Part shown: positions 28,494 through 37,131 of the stretch, piece after piece
Layout: the number at the start of each line of letters is the position of its first letter
Numbering within the stretch: the first letter of the stretch is position 1
Origin: Mariniphaga sp.
GTDB lineage: Bacteria; Bacteroidota; Bacteroidia; Bacteroidales; Prolixibacteraceae
Direction of reading: 5' to 3'
NCBI GenBank assembly: GCA_024636975.1
Contig: JAGXGA010000023.1
Location: 1-64,000 of the forward strand
DNA length: 64,000 nt
Translations under genes and position numbers: made by a program
The notes under the pieces: generated by a model
Database searches by the model: none
Told to the model about the DNA's origin: nothing
Seen by the model: the letters and a program-made list of their open reading frames with translations, nothing else

Positions 28494-29846
28494 ATGAGTA
28501 ATTTATCAAGAAGGAATTTTATGAAAACAGCATCTGCTTTTAGCGCAGGTGCTGTTTTTATCCCACACCTTATCAGTTGTTCACCTTCAAAAAAGCTTAA
28601 CATTGCTGTAATTGGTGTAGGTGGACGCGGAAAAGCCAACTGGAGTGCCTGTCCGGAAGAAAACATTGTGGCTTTATGTGATGTTGACGAAAATCGCGCT
28701 GCTGAAGGCTTTAGCACTTTTCCTAATGCCAGGCGGTTTACAGATTTCCGAAAAATGTTTGATGAAATGGGTGGGGAAATTGATGCAGTTCTGATTTCCA
28801 CACCTGACCACACGCATTTTGCTGCCACCATGGCAGCCATGCAACTGGGCAAACATGTATATGTAGAAAAACCATTGGCGCATAATGTGTGGCAACTGCG
28901 TACACTAAAAAAAGCGGCACACGAGTATAACGTCATCACTCAAATGGGCAACCAGGGCCACACCACTGATGGAATCCGCAGGGTAAAAGAGTGGGTGGAT
29001 GCAGGCGTAATTGGCGAAGTAAGGGAAGTGCTCGCCTGGTTCAACGGCCCTGAATTTGGCGAAGACAAATATTTTACTAAACCCGGGCAATTTCCACCGG
29101 CTGAAGAACCAATCCCTAATGGAGTTGACTGGGATTTATGGCTGGGGCCTGCTTCTGAACGTCCGTACAACCATGTTTATCATCCTAAATCGTGGCGTGG
29201 CTTTTACGACTTTGGTAATGCCGAACTGGGCGATTGGGCCTGCCACACACTGGATGCCCCATTCTGGTCCCTGGAGCTTGGAATGCCCGAAGCAACCGAA
29301 ACAACTTTTAGCTCGGGAGCTCCTGAAGGGTTTCTGCCCGACCAGTCTATCATTCAGTTTGAGTTTCCTGCCAGGGGAAACCGTCCTCCAGTACTATTAA
29401 AATGGTACGAGGGTGGACTGAAACCCGAAAACCGGCCTGAGTGGAAAATGGATGAACTGCCCGGCTCCGGAATGATTATGATTGGTGAAAAGCAAAACAT
29501 CATTTCCGGTGGAAGGCCAAACAATGCTCAGTTGATGATGCCGCAAGCTGAATGGGAAAGCTGGGTGGCAAATGAAATGCCTGAGGCATCCATCCCCCGT
29601 ATTGAAGGTGGTCCGCAGCAGGAATTTCTGGATGCTGTAAAAGGAAATGGCCCATTACCGGGTTCCAACTTCGATTATGCAGCTGATCTTACCGAAATGT
29701 CGCTGATAGGCGTGCTCGCACAACGTTTCAATACACGCATTGAGTATGATGCAGAAAACATGCGGGTGACCAATCACGAAGGTATGGAACGCTACATTAA
29801 AGAACCGGTACGCGAAGGATGGAGTTATGGAGAAAATCTCATATAA
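28494..29846 (+). CDS. Tat-exported Gfo/Idh/MocA oxidoreductase (2)
   Basis: 450 residues. The N-terminus LSRRNFMKTASAFSAGAVF is a Tat signal; HLISCSPSKK adds a Cys that could also make it a lipoprotein. The Rossmann domain shows AVIGVGGRGKANW, VLISTPDHTHFA and HVYVEKPLAHN. The C-terminal domain has ELGDWACHTLDAPFWSLELG, with the Asp/His pair of this subgroup. QMGNQGHTTDGIRRVKEWVD is typical of the large planctomycete/Bacteroidota subgroup of exported oxidoreductases. It is predicted to act with the flanking ThuA-like and oxidoreductase proteins on oligosaccharides in the periplasm. It closes the run that began at 26332. Confidence 0.85.
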   Translation: MSNLSRRNFMKTASAFSAGAVFIPHLISCSPSKKLNIAVIGVGGRGKANWSACPEENIVALCDVDENRAAEGFSTFPNARRFTDFRKMFDEMGGEIDAVLISTPDHTHFAATMAAMQLGKHVYVEKPLAHNVWQLRTLKKAAHEYNVITQMGNQGHTTDGIRRVKEWVDAGVIGEVREVLAWFNGPEFGEDKYFTKPGQFPPAEEPIPNGVDWDLWLGPASERPYNHVYHPKSWRGFYDFGNAELGDWACHTLDAPFWSLELGMPEATETTFSSGAPEGFLPDQSIIQFEFPARGNRPPVLLKWYEGGLKPENRPEWKMDELPGSGMIMIGEKQNIISGGRPNNAQLMMPQAEWESWVANEMPEASIPRIEGGPQQEFLDAVKGNGPLPGSNFDYAADLTEMSLIGVLAQRFNTRIEYDAENMRVTNHEGMERYIKEPVREGWSYGENLI

Positions 29847-29951
29847 AAAAGGAGGGCTTATAACAATTAAAATATACTTGCTTCCTGCATCAGCAGCAGC
29901 CATAAGCAAAAAACCAGTTGTCACAAGCGAAACTTACACTTGTCTTTATAG

Positions 29952-30278
29952 CTGGCCCGGCAAATTTTTACTTCACCACTTTGCCTGGCAATAGCTTTTT
30001 ATTTTTCATCAATAAAAAGTGGCGATTTAGTGGCAAAAAGAAAAATTGAAATCTTGTGCAGGAATATAAATATCACCACAATAAATGAAAAGCTGAGCCT
30101 GCAAGCAATACAAAATGTAAAGGTTCATGATTTTGAAGACGGGCTGGAGTATTATTCTGCCGTCCATGAATCATGCAATTTCATTGTTACTGAAAATCCG
30201 AAAGATTTTTATTTCAATAAAATTCCTGTAGTGAACTGTGAGCAATTTCTTTTTGAAAATACAGGAAGTATATTTTAG
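29952..30278 (+). pseudogene. PIN-domain toxin remnant
   Basis: The frame is open after a TAG at 29949 and encodes the C-terminal two thirds of a PIN-domain protein: LCLAIAFYFSSIKSGDLVAK, INEKLSLQAI, and the hallmark DFEDGLEYYSAV followed by NFIVTENPKDFYFNKIPV. PIN domains are Mg2+-dependent RNases of VapC-type toxins. The first strand with its catalytic Asp and any start codon are missing, and no antitoxin gene is adjacent, so this is a fragment. It lies between the oxidoreductase and the inverted, broken fumarylacetoacetate-hydrolase gene, a patch of decayed DNA. Confidence 0.7.
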
Positions 30279-30367
30279 GGCTTCAATAGTGCTGGCACCA
30301 GGTGTGGAAATCGGTAAATTCCAACGAACTAATAAAAGATATTCCTTTTTGTTATGTGCCAGTTTGA

Positions 30368-31216
30368 TCATATTAACATCTGTTTTTGTACGCCTAAACC
30401 GTCAATTCCAAGTTCAACTACATCTCCTTTTTTTAAATATCTGGGTGGGTTAAATCCCAGTCCTACTCCTGAAGGAGTTCCGGTGGATATAATATCCCCG
30501 GAGACCAGCGTCATAAATTTAGAAATATAAGAAACAAGGAAAGGCACTTTAAAAATTAAATTGGAAGTATTGCCATCCTGCATTAATTCATTGTTAACCT
30601 TAAGCCAAAGATGAAGGTTGTTTATATCCCGGATTTCATCTTTTGTAGCTAAAAACGGACCTATGGGAGCAAAAGTATCACAGCTTTTACCCTTTACCCA
30701 CTGACCTCCCTTTTCCAGTTGAAATTCACGTTCGCTGTAATCGTTAAGAATTAAATAACCAGCAACATAATCCATGGCTCTTGTTTCTTCAACATATGAA
30801 GCTCTTTTCCCGATAACAACAGCCAATTCAACTTCCCAGTCAGTTTTTTTACTGTTTAGAGGAATAATAACATCATCATAAGGACCTGAAATTGCTGAAG
30901 TAGCCTTAAGAAACAGGATTGGTTCTTTTGGTGTTGCTGCCAAATTCGACTCCTTTATATGATCTTCGTAATTGAGGCCTGTACAAACAATTTTACCTGG
31001 CTTTTTTACGGGAGGTCCCAGCCTCAACTTATCACTTAAAATAGGACGTTCCTTTTTGTTATTCCTGATCCAATTATCGAGGCGTAACAATCCCTCATTT
31101 GCAAAGAAATTTTCATCAAAATCCTACCCAAAATCTTCTGCACTGATTATGTCTCCATTGGGGAGCATTAACCCAGGTTTTTCCATACCCGGTTCACCAA
31201 ATCGAACTAGTTTCAT
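30368..31216 (-). pseudogene. Fumarylacetoacetate-hydrolase family gene with one amber codon
   Basis: Read on the minus strand, ATG at 31216-31214 opens MKLVRFGEPGMEKPG and continues to SAEDFG, then TAG at 31126-31124, after which the same frame runs uninterrupted to the stop at 30368. Everything after the stop is intact: GKIVCTGLNYEDHIKESN, TDWEVELAVVIGK and ILNDYSEREFQ carry the metal-binding acids, and GDIISTGTPSGVG is the family signature. About 282 residues in all if read through. Members of this subgroup hydrolyse 2,4-diketo-3-deoxy-L-rhamnonate or -fuconate and related acyl-pyruvates. Restart at TTG 31090 would lose about 42 N-terminal residues. It is the only substantial gene facing left in this region. 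Confidence 0.75.
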
Positions 31217-31397
31217 ATGCTGTTGTTTTAATAAAAAAATTCTTAGCAGAAAATTAAATTAATATCTCATATAATAATGATTCAATTTTTACTCCATTTC
31301 TGCAAATTAAATAAATTTGAGTTATAATCCGAAAAAGTTATTGGTTCTTTGCCACATTCCTGGGCAACATTGTTAGCCAACTGCCAGACCTTCTTGC

Positions 31398-31503
31398 TTA
31401 TATTTTATTAACCAACTCCCTTAATTCTTTTTCATCCAAAGCTCTGTTGAATACGGCCAGACCTCCGATCTGCCCTTTAAAGAAATTTCCTATACCTCGT
31501 TTC
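31398..31503 (-). pseudogene. LamG-like domain remnant (copy 2)
   Basis: The minus strand encodes RGIGNFFKGQIGGLAVFNRA and then LDEKELRELVNKI with a stop at 31398-31400. This is the same ending as the remnant at 20569-20930, in the same orientation. Sequence upstream of it (31504-31600) has stops and no clear domain. Only about 33 codons survive. Confidence 0.65.
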
Positions 31504-31836
31504 CTGTTGTTTCCCTTGCTACACCGGGTAGCTCATCAAATCATTTGGTCCGGAGTAACTCTGCTGAACTTTTAACTCAATAAAAAATTCTATGTAACCT
31601 ATTTATACTTTTTATCAATAAGAGTTTCGGAAGAATGAAAAAAATAATCTTATACCTTATTCTGCCGGAGTTGCAGCTAATATGAAAATAAAGGAAATAA
31701 GATCGGGTTGGTGGGTTATTGCAACAGGGTTAATTAGATTTAAGAAAAAAGAAAAGGTTTTTTCGAAACAGTATGTTTTGCATATGATTTTTTAATAATA
31801 AATAATTTTTTTCGCCTGTTTTTATCCTGACATGGG
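31504..31836. other. Intergenic, no gene seen
   Basis: AT-rich DNA without a credible frame between the LamG remnant and the 113-bp inverted repeat. The remaining 230 bases after that repeat (31950-32179) should contain the promoter of the GH78 gene. Confidence 0.4.
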
Positions 31837-31949
31837 CCGGTATAAAGTCAATATAAATTCAATATAAAGTCAGTGTAAAGTCAATTACAATTGAATTTAC
31901 ACTGAGTTTATATTGAGAATACATTGAGTTAACACTGAGTTATCACCGG
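31837..31949. repeat. Large inverted repeat built from 11-bp units
   Basis: From CCGG at 31837 to CCGG at 31946-31949 the sequence is made of ten consecutive 10-11-base units such as TATAAAGTCAA, TATAAATTCAA, TATAAAGTCAG and TGTAAAGTCAA on the left and TTTACACTGAG, TTTATATTGAG and TTAACACTGAG on the right. The right units are reverse complements of the left. Around the centre (31887/31888) 24 bases on each side pair with two mismatches. The right arm has one extra unit. The whole could form a long hairpin or cruciform. It is non-coding and sits 230 bp upstream of the GH78 gene. Confidence 0.7.
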
Positions 31950-32179
31950 AGAAGGTCACCCGGAGGTAAGGTGTAAACAGGAGGAACAGGTTTTAATGAC
32001 AAAGTTGAATAAACTAATTTTAATTGAATCAAGTGCTTTCATGCTATACCTCAAAATAACACTGTTTAGAGTTTTGCAGGAAAAATAAAAACAGCATCTT
32101 GTATTAAAATTGATTGATTATGCTATTTTGGTCATCTTTAGTGAAAAATTTAATTGCCAACAATCTTTGACAAAATACC

Positions 32180-34522
32180 ATGATGAGAAATCTGATAACA
32201 ACCATCTTTTTAGTTCTTGCAATTTCTGTAAATGCCCAAAATAATGACTGGGATGCTAGCTGGGTTAGTGTTCCCGGAGTGGGCGATCATTCTGCCGGCC
32301 TGTATTTATTCAGAAAAACGCTGCAGCTTGATTCTGCACCTCAGAGCTTCGAAGTCCGCGTTTCTGCCGATCCCCGGTATAAGCTGTACGTAAATGAAAA
32401 GCTGGTTTCAACAGGACCTGCATGGAGCGATCTTGATCATTGGAATTATGAAACAATTGATCTGGCCCCCTGGTTAAAGGCTGGTGAGAATGTAATTTCA
32501 GCCCTGGTGTGGAATGAAGGCAAACTTAAACCAATAGGCCAGTTTTCATACCGGACCGGCTTTCTGATGCAGGGAACCAGTGGTGAATCAAAATTGCTCA
32601 ATACCAACGACACGTGGAAGTGCATTGTTGATAAAAGTTACACTCCCATCCGGCAGAATGTAAGGGGCTATTATGCCGTTGGCGCCGGCGACAGAATTGA
32701 CATGAACCGTGCTTTAAAAGGTTGGAAAGTGGCCGGGTTCGACGACAGCAGCTGGGAACAGGCAAAACCTGTGTCTGAACCTTCAGCAAGGGGAAACGAC
32801 TCCGGTACCGGCGAAGGCTGGAACTTAACTCCTTTAATTATTCCACCCATGGAGTTAACCTACCAGCGGCTTGTTTCAACCAGGAAATCGGAAGGCATTT
32901 CTGTTCCTTCTTCGTTTCCGGCAGAAAAAGTTTCGGTAACAGTTCCTGCCAACACAACAGCGAAAATTCTGCTCGACCAGTCTTTTTTAACAAATGCCTA
33001 CCCCACTCTGGTCTTTAGCGGAGGAACAAACAGCACGATAGTCACTACATATGCTGAAGCATTGTACGATGAAAGCGGCGCCAAGAACAACCGCAATGAA
33101 ATTGAAGGAAAGAAGATACTCGGACGGCAGGATACAATCATTTCCGACGGCTCCCATAATCAGGAGTTCACTACCCTGCACTGGAGGACTTTCCGGTACC
33201 TGGAGCTGGAGATTGAAACTAAAGATTCGCCGCTGGTAATAGAAGATGTATATGGCACTTTTACAGGATATCCGTTTGAAATGAATGCCACTTTGGAATC
33301 AGAAGTTGATGAATTTGATAAAATTATGGAAGTTGGCTGGCTTACAGCCCGGTTATGTGCGGTTGAAACATATATGGATTGTCCTTATTATGAGCAGCTG
33401 CAATATATTGGTGATACACGGATCCAGATGATGCTTACGTATTACAACAGCGGAGATGACCGCCTGCCTAAAAATGCACTGAATCTGTTCGACTATTCAA
33501 GGCAAAAGGATGGATATACGTTAAGCCGGTATCCCGACACCCGTGATCAGATAATCCCTACCTACTCGCTCTGGCATATAAGCACCCTGTATGATTACCT
33601 GATGTATGGAAAAGACAAAAGCTTTTTAAAATCAAAGCTGTTGGGTTCACGGCAAATCCTGAATTACTTTATAAGTTATCTGGATGAGGACGGTTCATTA
33701 AAAAATGTACCCGGATGGAATTTCACCGACTGGGTTCCTGACTGGACCAGGGGAATAGCTCCCATAGCTGAAGATGGGTCTTCTGCGCTTATGGATCTGC
33801 AATTGTTACTGGCCCTTCAGTCGGCTATTATTCTAGAAAATGCTGAAGGAATGGAGGAGTATGCCTTGTTCTATGAGAAGCTTGCCAGGCAACTGGAAAC
33901 AACCATCAGGAATAAATATTGGGATCAATCAAGGAATTTATTTGCTGATACGCCACAAAAAGATAAATTTTCGCAACATGCAAACTCTTTGGCCATCCTG
34001 GCCGGATTGGCCGACGACCAGGAAGTCCGTGAAATCGGAGAAATCCTGATGACGGACAATACACTTGCCCCGGCATCGATCTATTTTAAATATTATTTGC
34101 ACCTTGCACTTGCAAAAGCGGGGTTCGGCGACAATTACCCCGACTGGCTTGATGTATGGCGAAAAAATATTGATCTGGGGCTTACCACCTGGGGAGAAAC
34201 TTCTGAAGTTGAAACTACGCGTTCCGATTGTCATGCATGGGGAGCCAGTCCGAATATTGAATTTTTCCGGATCGTTTTAGGTATCGAAAGTGCTTCCCCT
34301 TATTTCGAAAAGGTAAAAATAGAACCTCACCTTGGAGAAATAAAAAACATTAGAGGTGAAATTCCACATCCTAAGGGGAGTATTGCAGTTGATTACCAAA
34401 ATACAGATACTGTTATGAAGGCAAAAATCACACTTCCTGAAGGTATTACAGGGAATTTCGTATGGAAAGGAAAGAGTTATGATTTAACAGGGGGAGTTAA
34501 TCGTTTTGAAGCGAACAATTAA
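32180..34522 (+). CDS. GH78-like alpha-L-rhamnosidase family protein
   Basis: 780 residues with a signal peptide ending ISVNAQ near residue 20 (ATG at 32183 is an alternative start one codon on). N-terminal beta domains (YKLYVNEKLVSTGPAWSD is typical) precede an (alpha/alpha)6 catalytic domain. MDCPYYEQLQYIGDTRIQ, near residues 395-412, corresponds to the DCP..E.....GD segment that supplies the catalytic acids in GH78, and GLTTWGETSEVE near residue 671 supplies the second Glu. The motif differs from the classical RNERLGW form found in the other GH78 gene at 43006, so the two probably act on different linkages. It is the first gene of the long run to 45.8 kb. Inverting hydrolysis of alpha-L-rhamnosides is the family reaction. 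Confidence 0.8.
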   Translation: MMRNLITTIFLVLAISVNAQNNDWDASWVSVPGVGDHSAGLYLFRKTLQLDSAPQSFEVRVSADPRYKLYVNEKLVSTGPAWSDLDHWNYETIDLAPWLKAGENVISALVWNEGKLKPIGQFSYRTGFLMQGTSGESKLLNTNDTWKCIVDKSYTPIRQNVRGYYAVGAGDRIDMNRALKGWKVAGFDDSSWEQAKPVSEPSARGNDSGTGEGWNLTPLIIPPMELTYQRLVSTRKSEGISVPSSFPAEKVSVTVPANTTAKILLDQSFLTNAYPTLVFSGGTNSTIVTTYAEALYDESGAKNNRNEIEGKKILGRQDTIISDGSHNQEFTTLHWRTFRYLELEIETKDSPLVIEDVYGTFTGYPFEMNATLESEVDEFDKIMEVGWLTARLCAVETYMDCPYYEQLQYIGDTRIQMMLTYYNSGDDRLPKNALNLFDYSRQKDGYTLSRYPDTRDQIIPTYSLWHISTLYDYLMYGKDKSFLKSKLLGSRQILNYFISYLDEDGSLKNVPGWNFTDWVPDWTRGIAPIAEDGSSALMDLQLLLALQSAIILENAEGMEEYALFYEKLARQLETTIRNKYWDQSRNLFADTPQKDKFSQHANSLAILAGLADDQEVREIGEILMTDNTLAPASIYFKYYLHLALAKAGFGDNYPDWLDVWRKNIDLGLTTWGETSEVETTRSDCHAWGASPNIEFFRIVLGIESASPYFEKVKIEPHLGEIKNIRGEIPHPKGSIAVDYQNTDTVMKAKITLPEGITGNFVWKGKSYDLTGGVNRFEANN

Positions 34523-34662
34523 CAGTAAGAGAAATGGATGCTGTTTTAGTATCTAACAGTTTTCATTAAAAGCCGGCAGAACAGGAAAATTTAACAGTAA
34601 CAACATGTTATGCAATAATTTTTTCCTAATATTATTCTCTAATTAAGTTATGCCAGTTCAGA

Positions 34663-35952
34663 ATGAGACCAAAGAACCAATCAGGCTCTAAAAGAACAAA
34701 ATTCCGATGGGTCATTGCAGCCCTTCTGTTTTATTCCACAACAATAGTATATTTCGACCGGGTTATTCTGGGCATCCTTGCACCGTTTATTACTGAAGAA
34801 GTTGGCTGGAGCGAACAGGAATACGGCTATGTTGTATTTGCCTTTCAGCTTACTTATGCAATTGGGCCTTTATTTATAGGATATGTTATCGACCGTCTGG
34901 GAACCCGGTGGGGTTTATCGCTGGCAGTAGTTATATGGTCGCTTGCCAGCCTGTCACATGCTGCTGCCAGAAGCTGGCTTGGTTTTGCCATTGCGCGCCT
35001 GGGGCTTGGAATCGGTCAGTCGGCCAATTTCCCGGCAAGTATAAAAACCATTGCCGAATGGTTCCCGCAGAAGGAACGGGCATATGCCACAGGTGTTTTT
35101 AATGGTGGCTCCAACATCGGACAGGTAATAGCCCCTTTACTTATATCGGCAGTACTTTACTTTTTTGTTTCCTGGCAATATGTTTTCATTTTATCCTTAA
35201 TTCTCAGCGCAACCTGGCTGATTTTGTGGCTGATTCTCTATAAGTCACCAGAGGAAAGCCGGTTTGTAAATTCAGCCGAAAGACAATATATCGTCAGCGA
35301 CAGTGGTGATCTGGAAAATATAAAAGTTCCATGGAAAAAACTTGTAAAATACAGGCAAACCTGGGTTGTAGCGCTGGGTAAAATGTTTGCCGACCCGGTG
35401 TGGTATTTTTATTTGTTTTGGGGTGCAAAATTTTTAAATGCCCGGTATGGAGTAGAACTAAAAGGACTGGCCTTGCCGCTGATAATTATCTATGTTATAG
35501 CCTGGGGTGGAGGAATAACCGGTGGTGCAGTGTCTTCATTTCTTCTTAAAAAAGGAAAATCCACCAATTTTTCACGTAAAACAACCTTATTGGGAACTGC
35601 CCTGCTGGTGCTACCTGTAATGTTTGTTCCATTCATCGATTCGCTGCCGGTTAGCATTGGATTAATTGCTCTTGCAGCGGCGGCACACAACTCATGGTCG
35701 GCCAATATTTTTACTGTGGCTTCCGATTTATTTCCTAAAAAGATTGTAGGATCAGTCATTGGATTTTCTACCACGGTAAGTTCAATTGCAGGAATGGGAA
35801 CTGCATTATTAATAGGATGGGTGCTCAATGAATCGGGTGTTGACGGGTATGTTTTCCCTTTTGTGATAGCGGCTTTTGGTTATTTAACCGGCCTGCTTGT
35901 CATTCATTTAATTTCTCCCGGAATGAAACCGGTTTCAATCGAAAACAAATAA
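34663..35952 (+). CDS. MFS transporter, anion:cation symporter (hexuronate) type
   Basis: Inner-membrane protein of 429 residues with 12 hydrophobic segments. FDRVILGILAPFITEEVGWS in helix 1 and GYVIDRLGTRWG between helices 2 and 3 match the ACS subgroup that contains ExuT and GudP. GLGIGQSANFPASIKTIAEW is the characteristic helix 4 to 5 stretch. It probably takes up a monosaccharide acid such as a uronate or aldonate with protons. Only 3 bp separate its stop from the next start, and it is placed within a locus that makes oxidised sugars, which fits an acid substrate. Confidence 0.85.
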   Translation: MRPKNQSGSKRTKFRWVIAALLFYSTTIVYFDRVILGILAPFITEEVGWSEQEYGYVVFAFQLTYAIGPLFIGYVIDRLGTRWGLSLAVVIWSLASLSHAAARSWLGFAIARLGLGIGQSANFPASIKTIAEWFPQKERAYATGVFNGGSNIGQVIAPLLISAVLYFFVSWQYVFILSLILSATWLILWLILYKSPEESRFVNSAERQYIVSDSGDLENIKVPWKKLVKYRQTWVVALGKMFADPVWYFYLFWGAKFLNARYGVELKGLALPLIIIYVIAWGGGITGGAVSSFLLKKGKSTNFSRKTTLLGTALLVLPVMFVPFIDSLPVSIGLIALAAAAHNSWSANIFTVASDLFPKKIVGSVIGFSTTVSSIAGMGTALLIGWVLNESGVDGYVFPFVIAAFGYLTGLLVIHLISPGMKPVSIENK

Positions 35953-35955
35953 GTT

Positions 35956-37113
35956 ATGAATTCACGTGAACGTATTATTAAAGCCATTGACCACCAGGAA
36001 CCCGACCGCATTCCATTCGATTTAGCCGGAACAACCTGGACCGGGATAACCAATGTAGCTTATCAAAACCTGCGACATTTTTTGGGTATGGAACCTGATG
36101 AGCCTGGATGGTCGGATGTAATTCAACAAATTGTAATTCCTTCAGAAGAAATATTAAACAGGCTTGGAGCAGACACACGTGGCGTATTTCCACTTACCAG
36201 CCACAATTGGGATGTATATTCCAGGTTGGCAGACAAAGGCGGGTTTTGGGAATATTTTGATGAGTGGGGATTTACTCATCATTTTCCAAAAAATGGTCAT
36301 TGGTTTTCGTTGGTTAAACACCCGTTGGAACCTGTCGATTTTGAAGTAGAAGGAATAATTGAAAATTATACCTGGCCCGATGCATCCGCCAAACAACGTT
36401 TTGTCGGGTTGCGTGAAAAAGCAATTCAGTTTAAAAATCAGGGGAAAATTGTAATTACCAAAGGACTATGTGCTGGTCTTTTTGAAATGCACCAGCGGGT
36501 AAGGGGAATGGAAAATGCTATGCTCGACCCATTCCTTTTTCCTGTGAATTCCGACAAGCTGATTGGTAAACTGGCCGATTTAAAAATTGAATTCTGGAAT
36601 GCCCTTTTTGATGAACTGGGCGATGCAGTTGACATAGCGGGAGAAGGCGATGACTACGGAACACAACAGTCACAACTCATTAGTCCGGACCAGTTTCAGG
36701 AATATTATAAGCCTCATTTTGAGCGGGTGCTTTCGTTCATGAAAAAAAAGGCACCCCATATAAAAATTATGTTTCACTCCTGTGGAAACGTTAGGCCAAT
36801 TATTCCCGATTTAATTGAAATGGGCGTGGATATACTAAACCCGGTTCACATTAATGCAACGGGCATGGAACCGGTTCAGCTGAAAAAAGATTTTGGTGAT
36901 GCAATTGTATTCTGGGGAGGTGGCATAGATACTCAAAAAGTGTTACCTTCGGGAACGGTGCAGGAAGTAACAGACGATGTTCGCCGAAACATTGAAACAC
37001 TGGCTCCCGGCGGAGGTTTTGTATTTAATACGGTTCATAACATTCAGTCTGAAGTGCCACCCCAAAATGTTATTGCAATGTGGGAAGCCCTTCAGGAGTT
37101 TGGAAAGTATTAG
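35956..37113 (+). CDS. URO-D/MtaA-type methyltransferase family protein
   Basis: 385 residues, no signal peptide. The start MNSRERIIKAIDHQEPDRIPFD and the ending VFNTVHNIQSEVPPQNVIAM are typical of the uroporphyrinogen decarboxylase superfamily branch that includes corrinoid-dependent methyltransferases. MFHSCGNVRPI near residues 272-282 carries the His-x-Cys of the zinc site of MtaA/CmuA-type enzymes. True HemE lacks this and has a different N-terminus, so haem synthesis is unlikely. It lies 3 bp after the MFS gene and 18 bp before the DUF6807 gene, so it belongs to the glycan operon. No corrinoid protein is in the window. Removal of methyl groups from a sugar is a possible but unproven role. 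Confidence 0.75.
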   Translation: MNSRERIIKAIDHQEPDRIPFDLAGTTWTGITNVAYQNLRHFLGMEPDEPGWSDVIQQIVIPSEEILNRLGADTRGVFPLTSHNWDVYSRLADKGGFWEYFDEWGFTHHFPKNGHWFSLVKHPLEPVDFEVEGIIENYTWPDASAKQRFVGLREKAIQFKNQGKIVITKGLCAGLFEMHQRVRGMENAMLDPFLFPVNSDKLIGKLADLKIEFWNALFDELGDAVDIAGEGDDYGTQQSQLISPDQFQEYYKPHFERVLSFMKKKAPHIKIMFHSCGNVRPIIPDLIEMGVDILNPVHINATGMEPVQLKKDFGDAIVFWGGGIDTQKVLPSGTVQEVTDDVRRNIETLAPGGGFVFNTVHNIQSEVPPQNVIAMWEALQEFGKY

Positions 37114-37131
37114 CTCAATAAAAAGGATAAT

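Noticed and set aside
31841-31945. CRISPR array
   Set aside because: The 11-bp units have no spacers and reverse orientation in the middle, which does not fit CRISPR.
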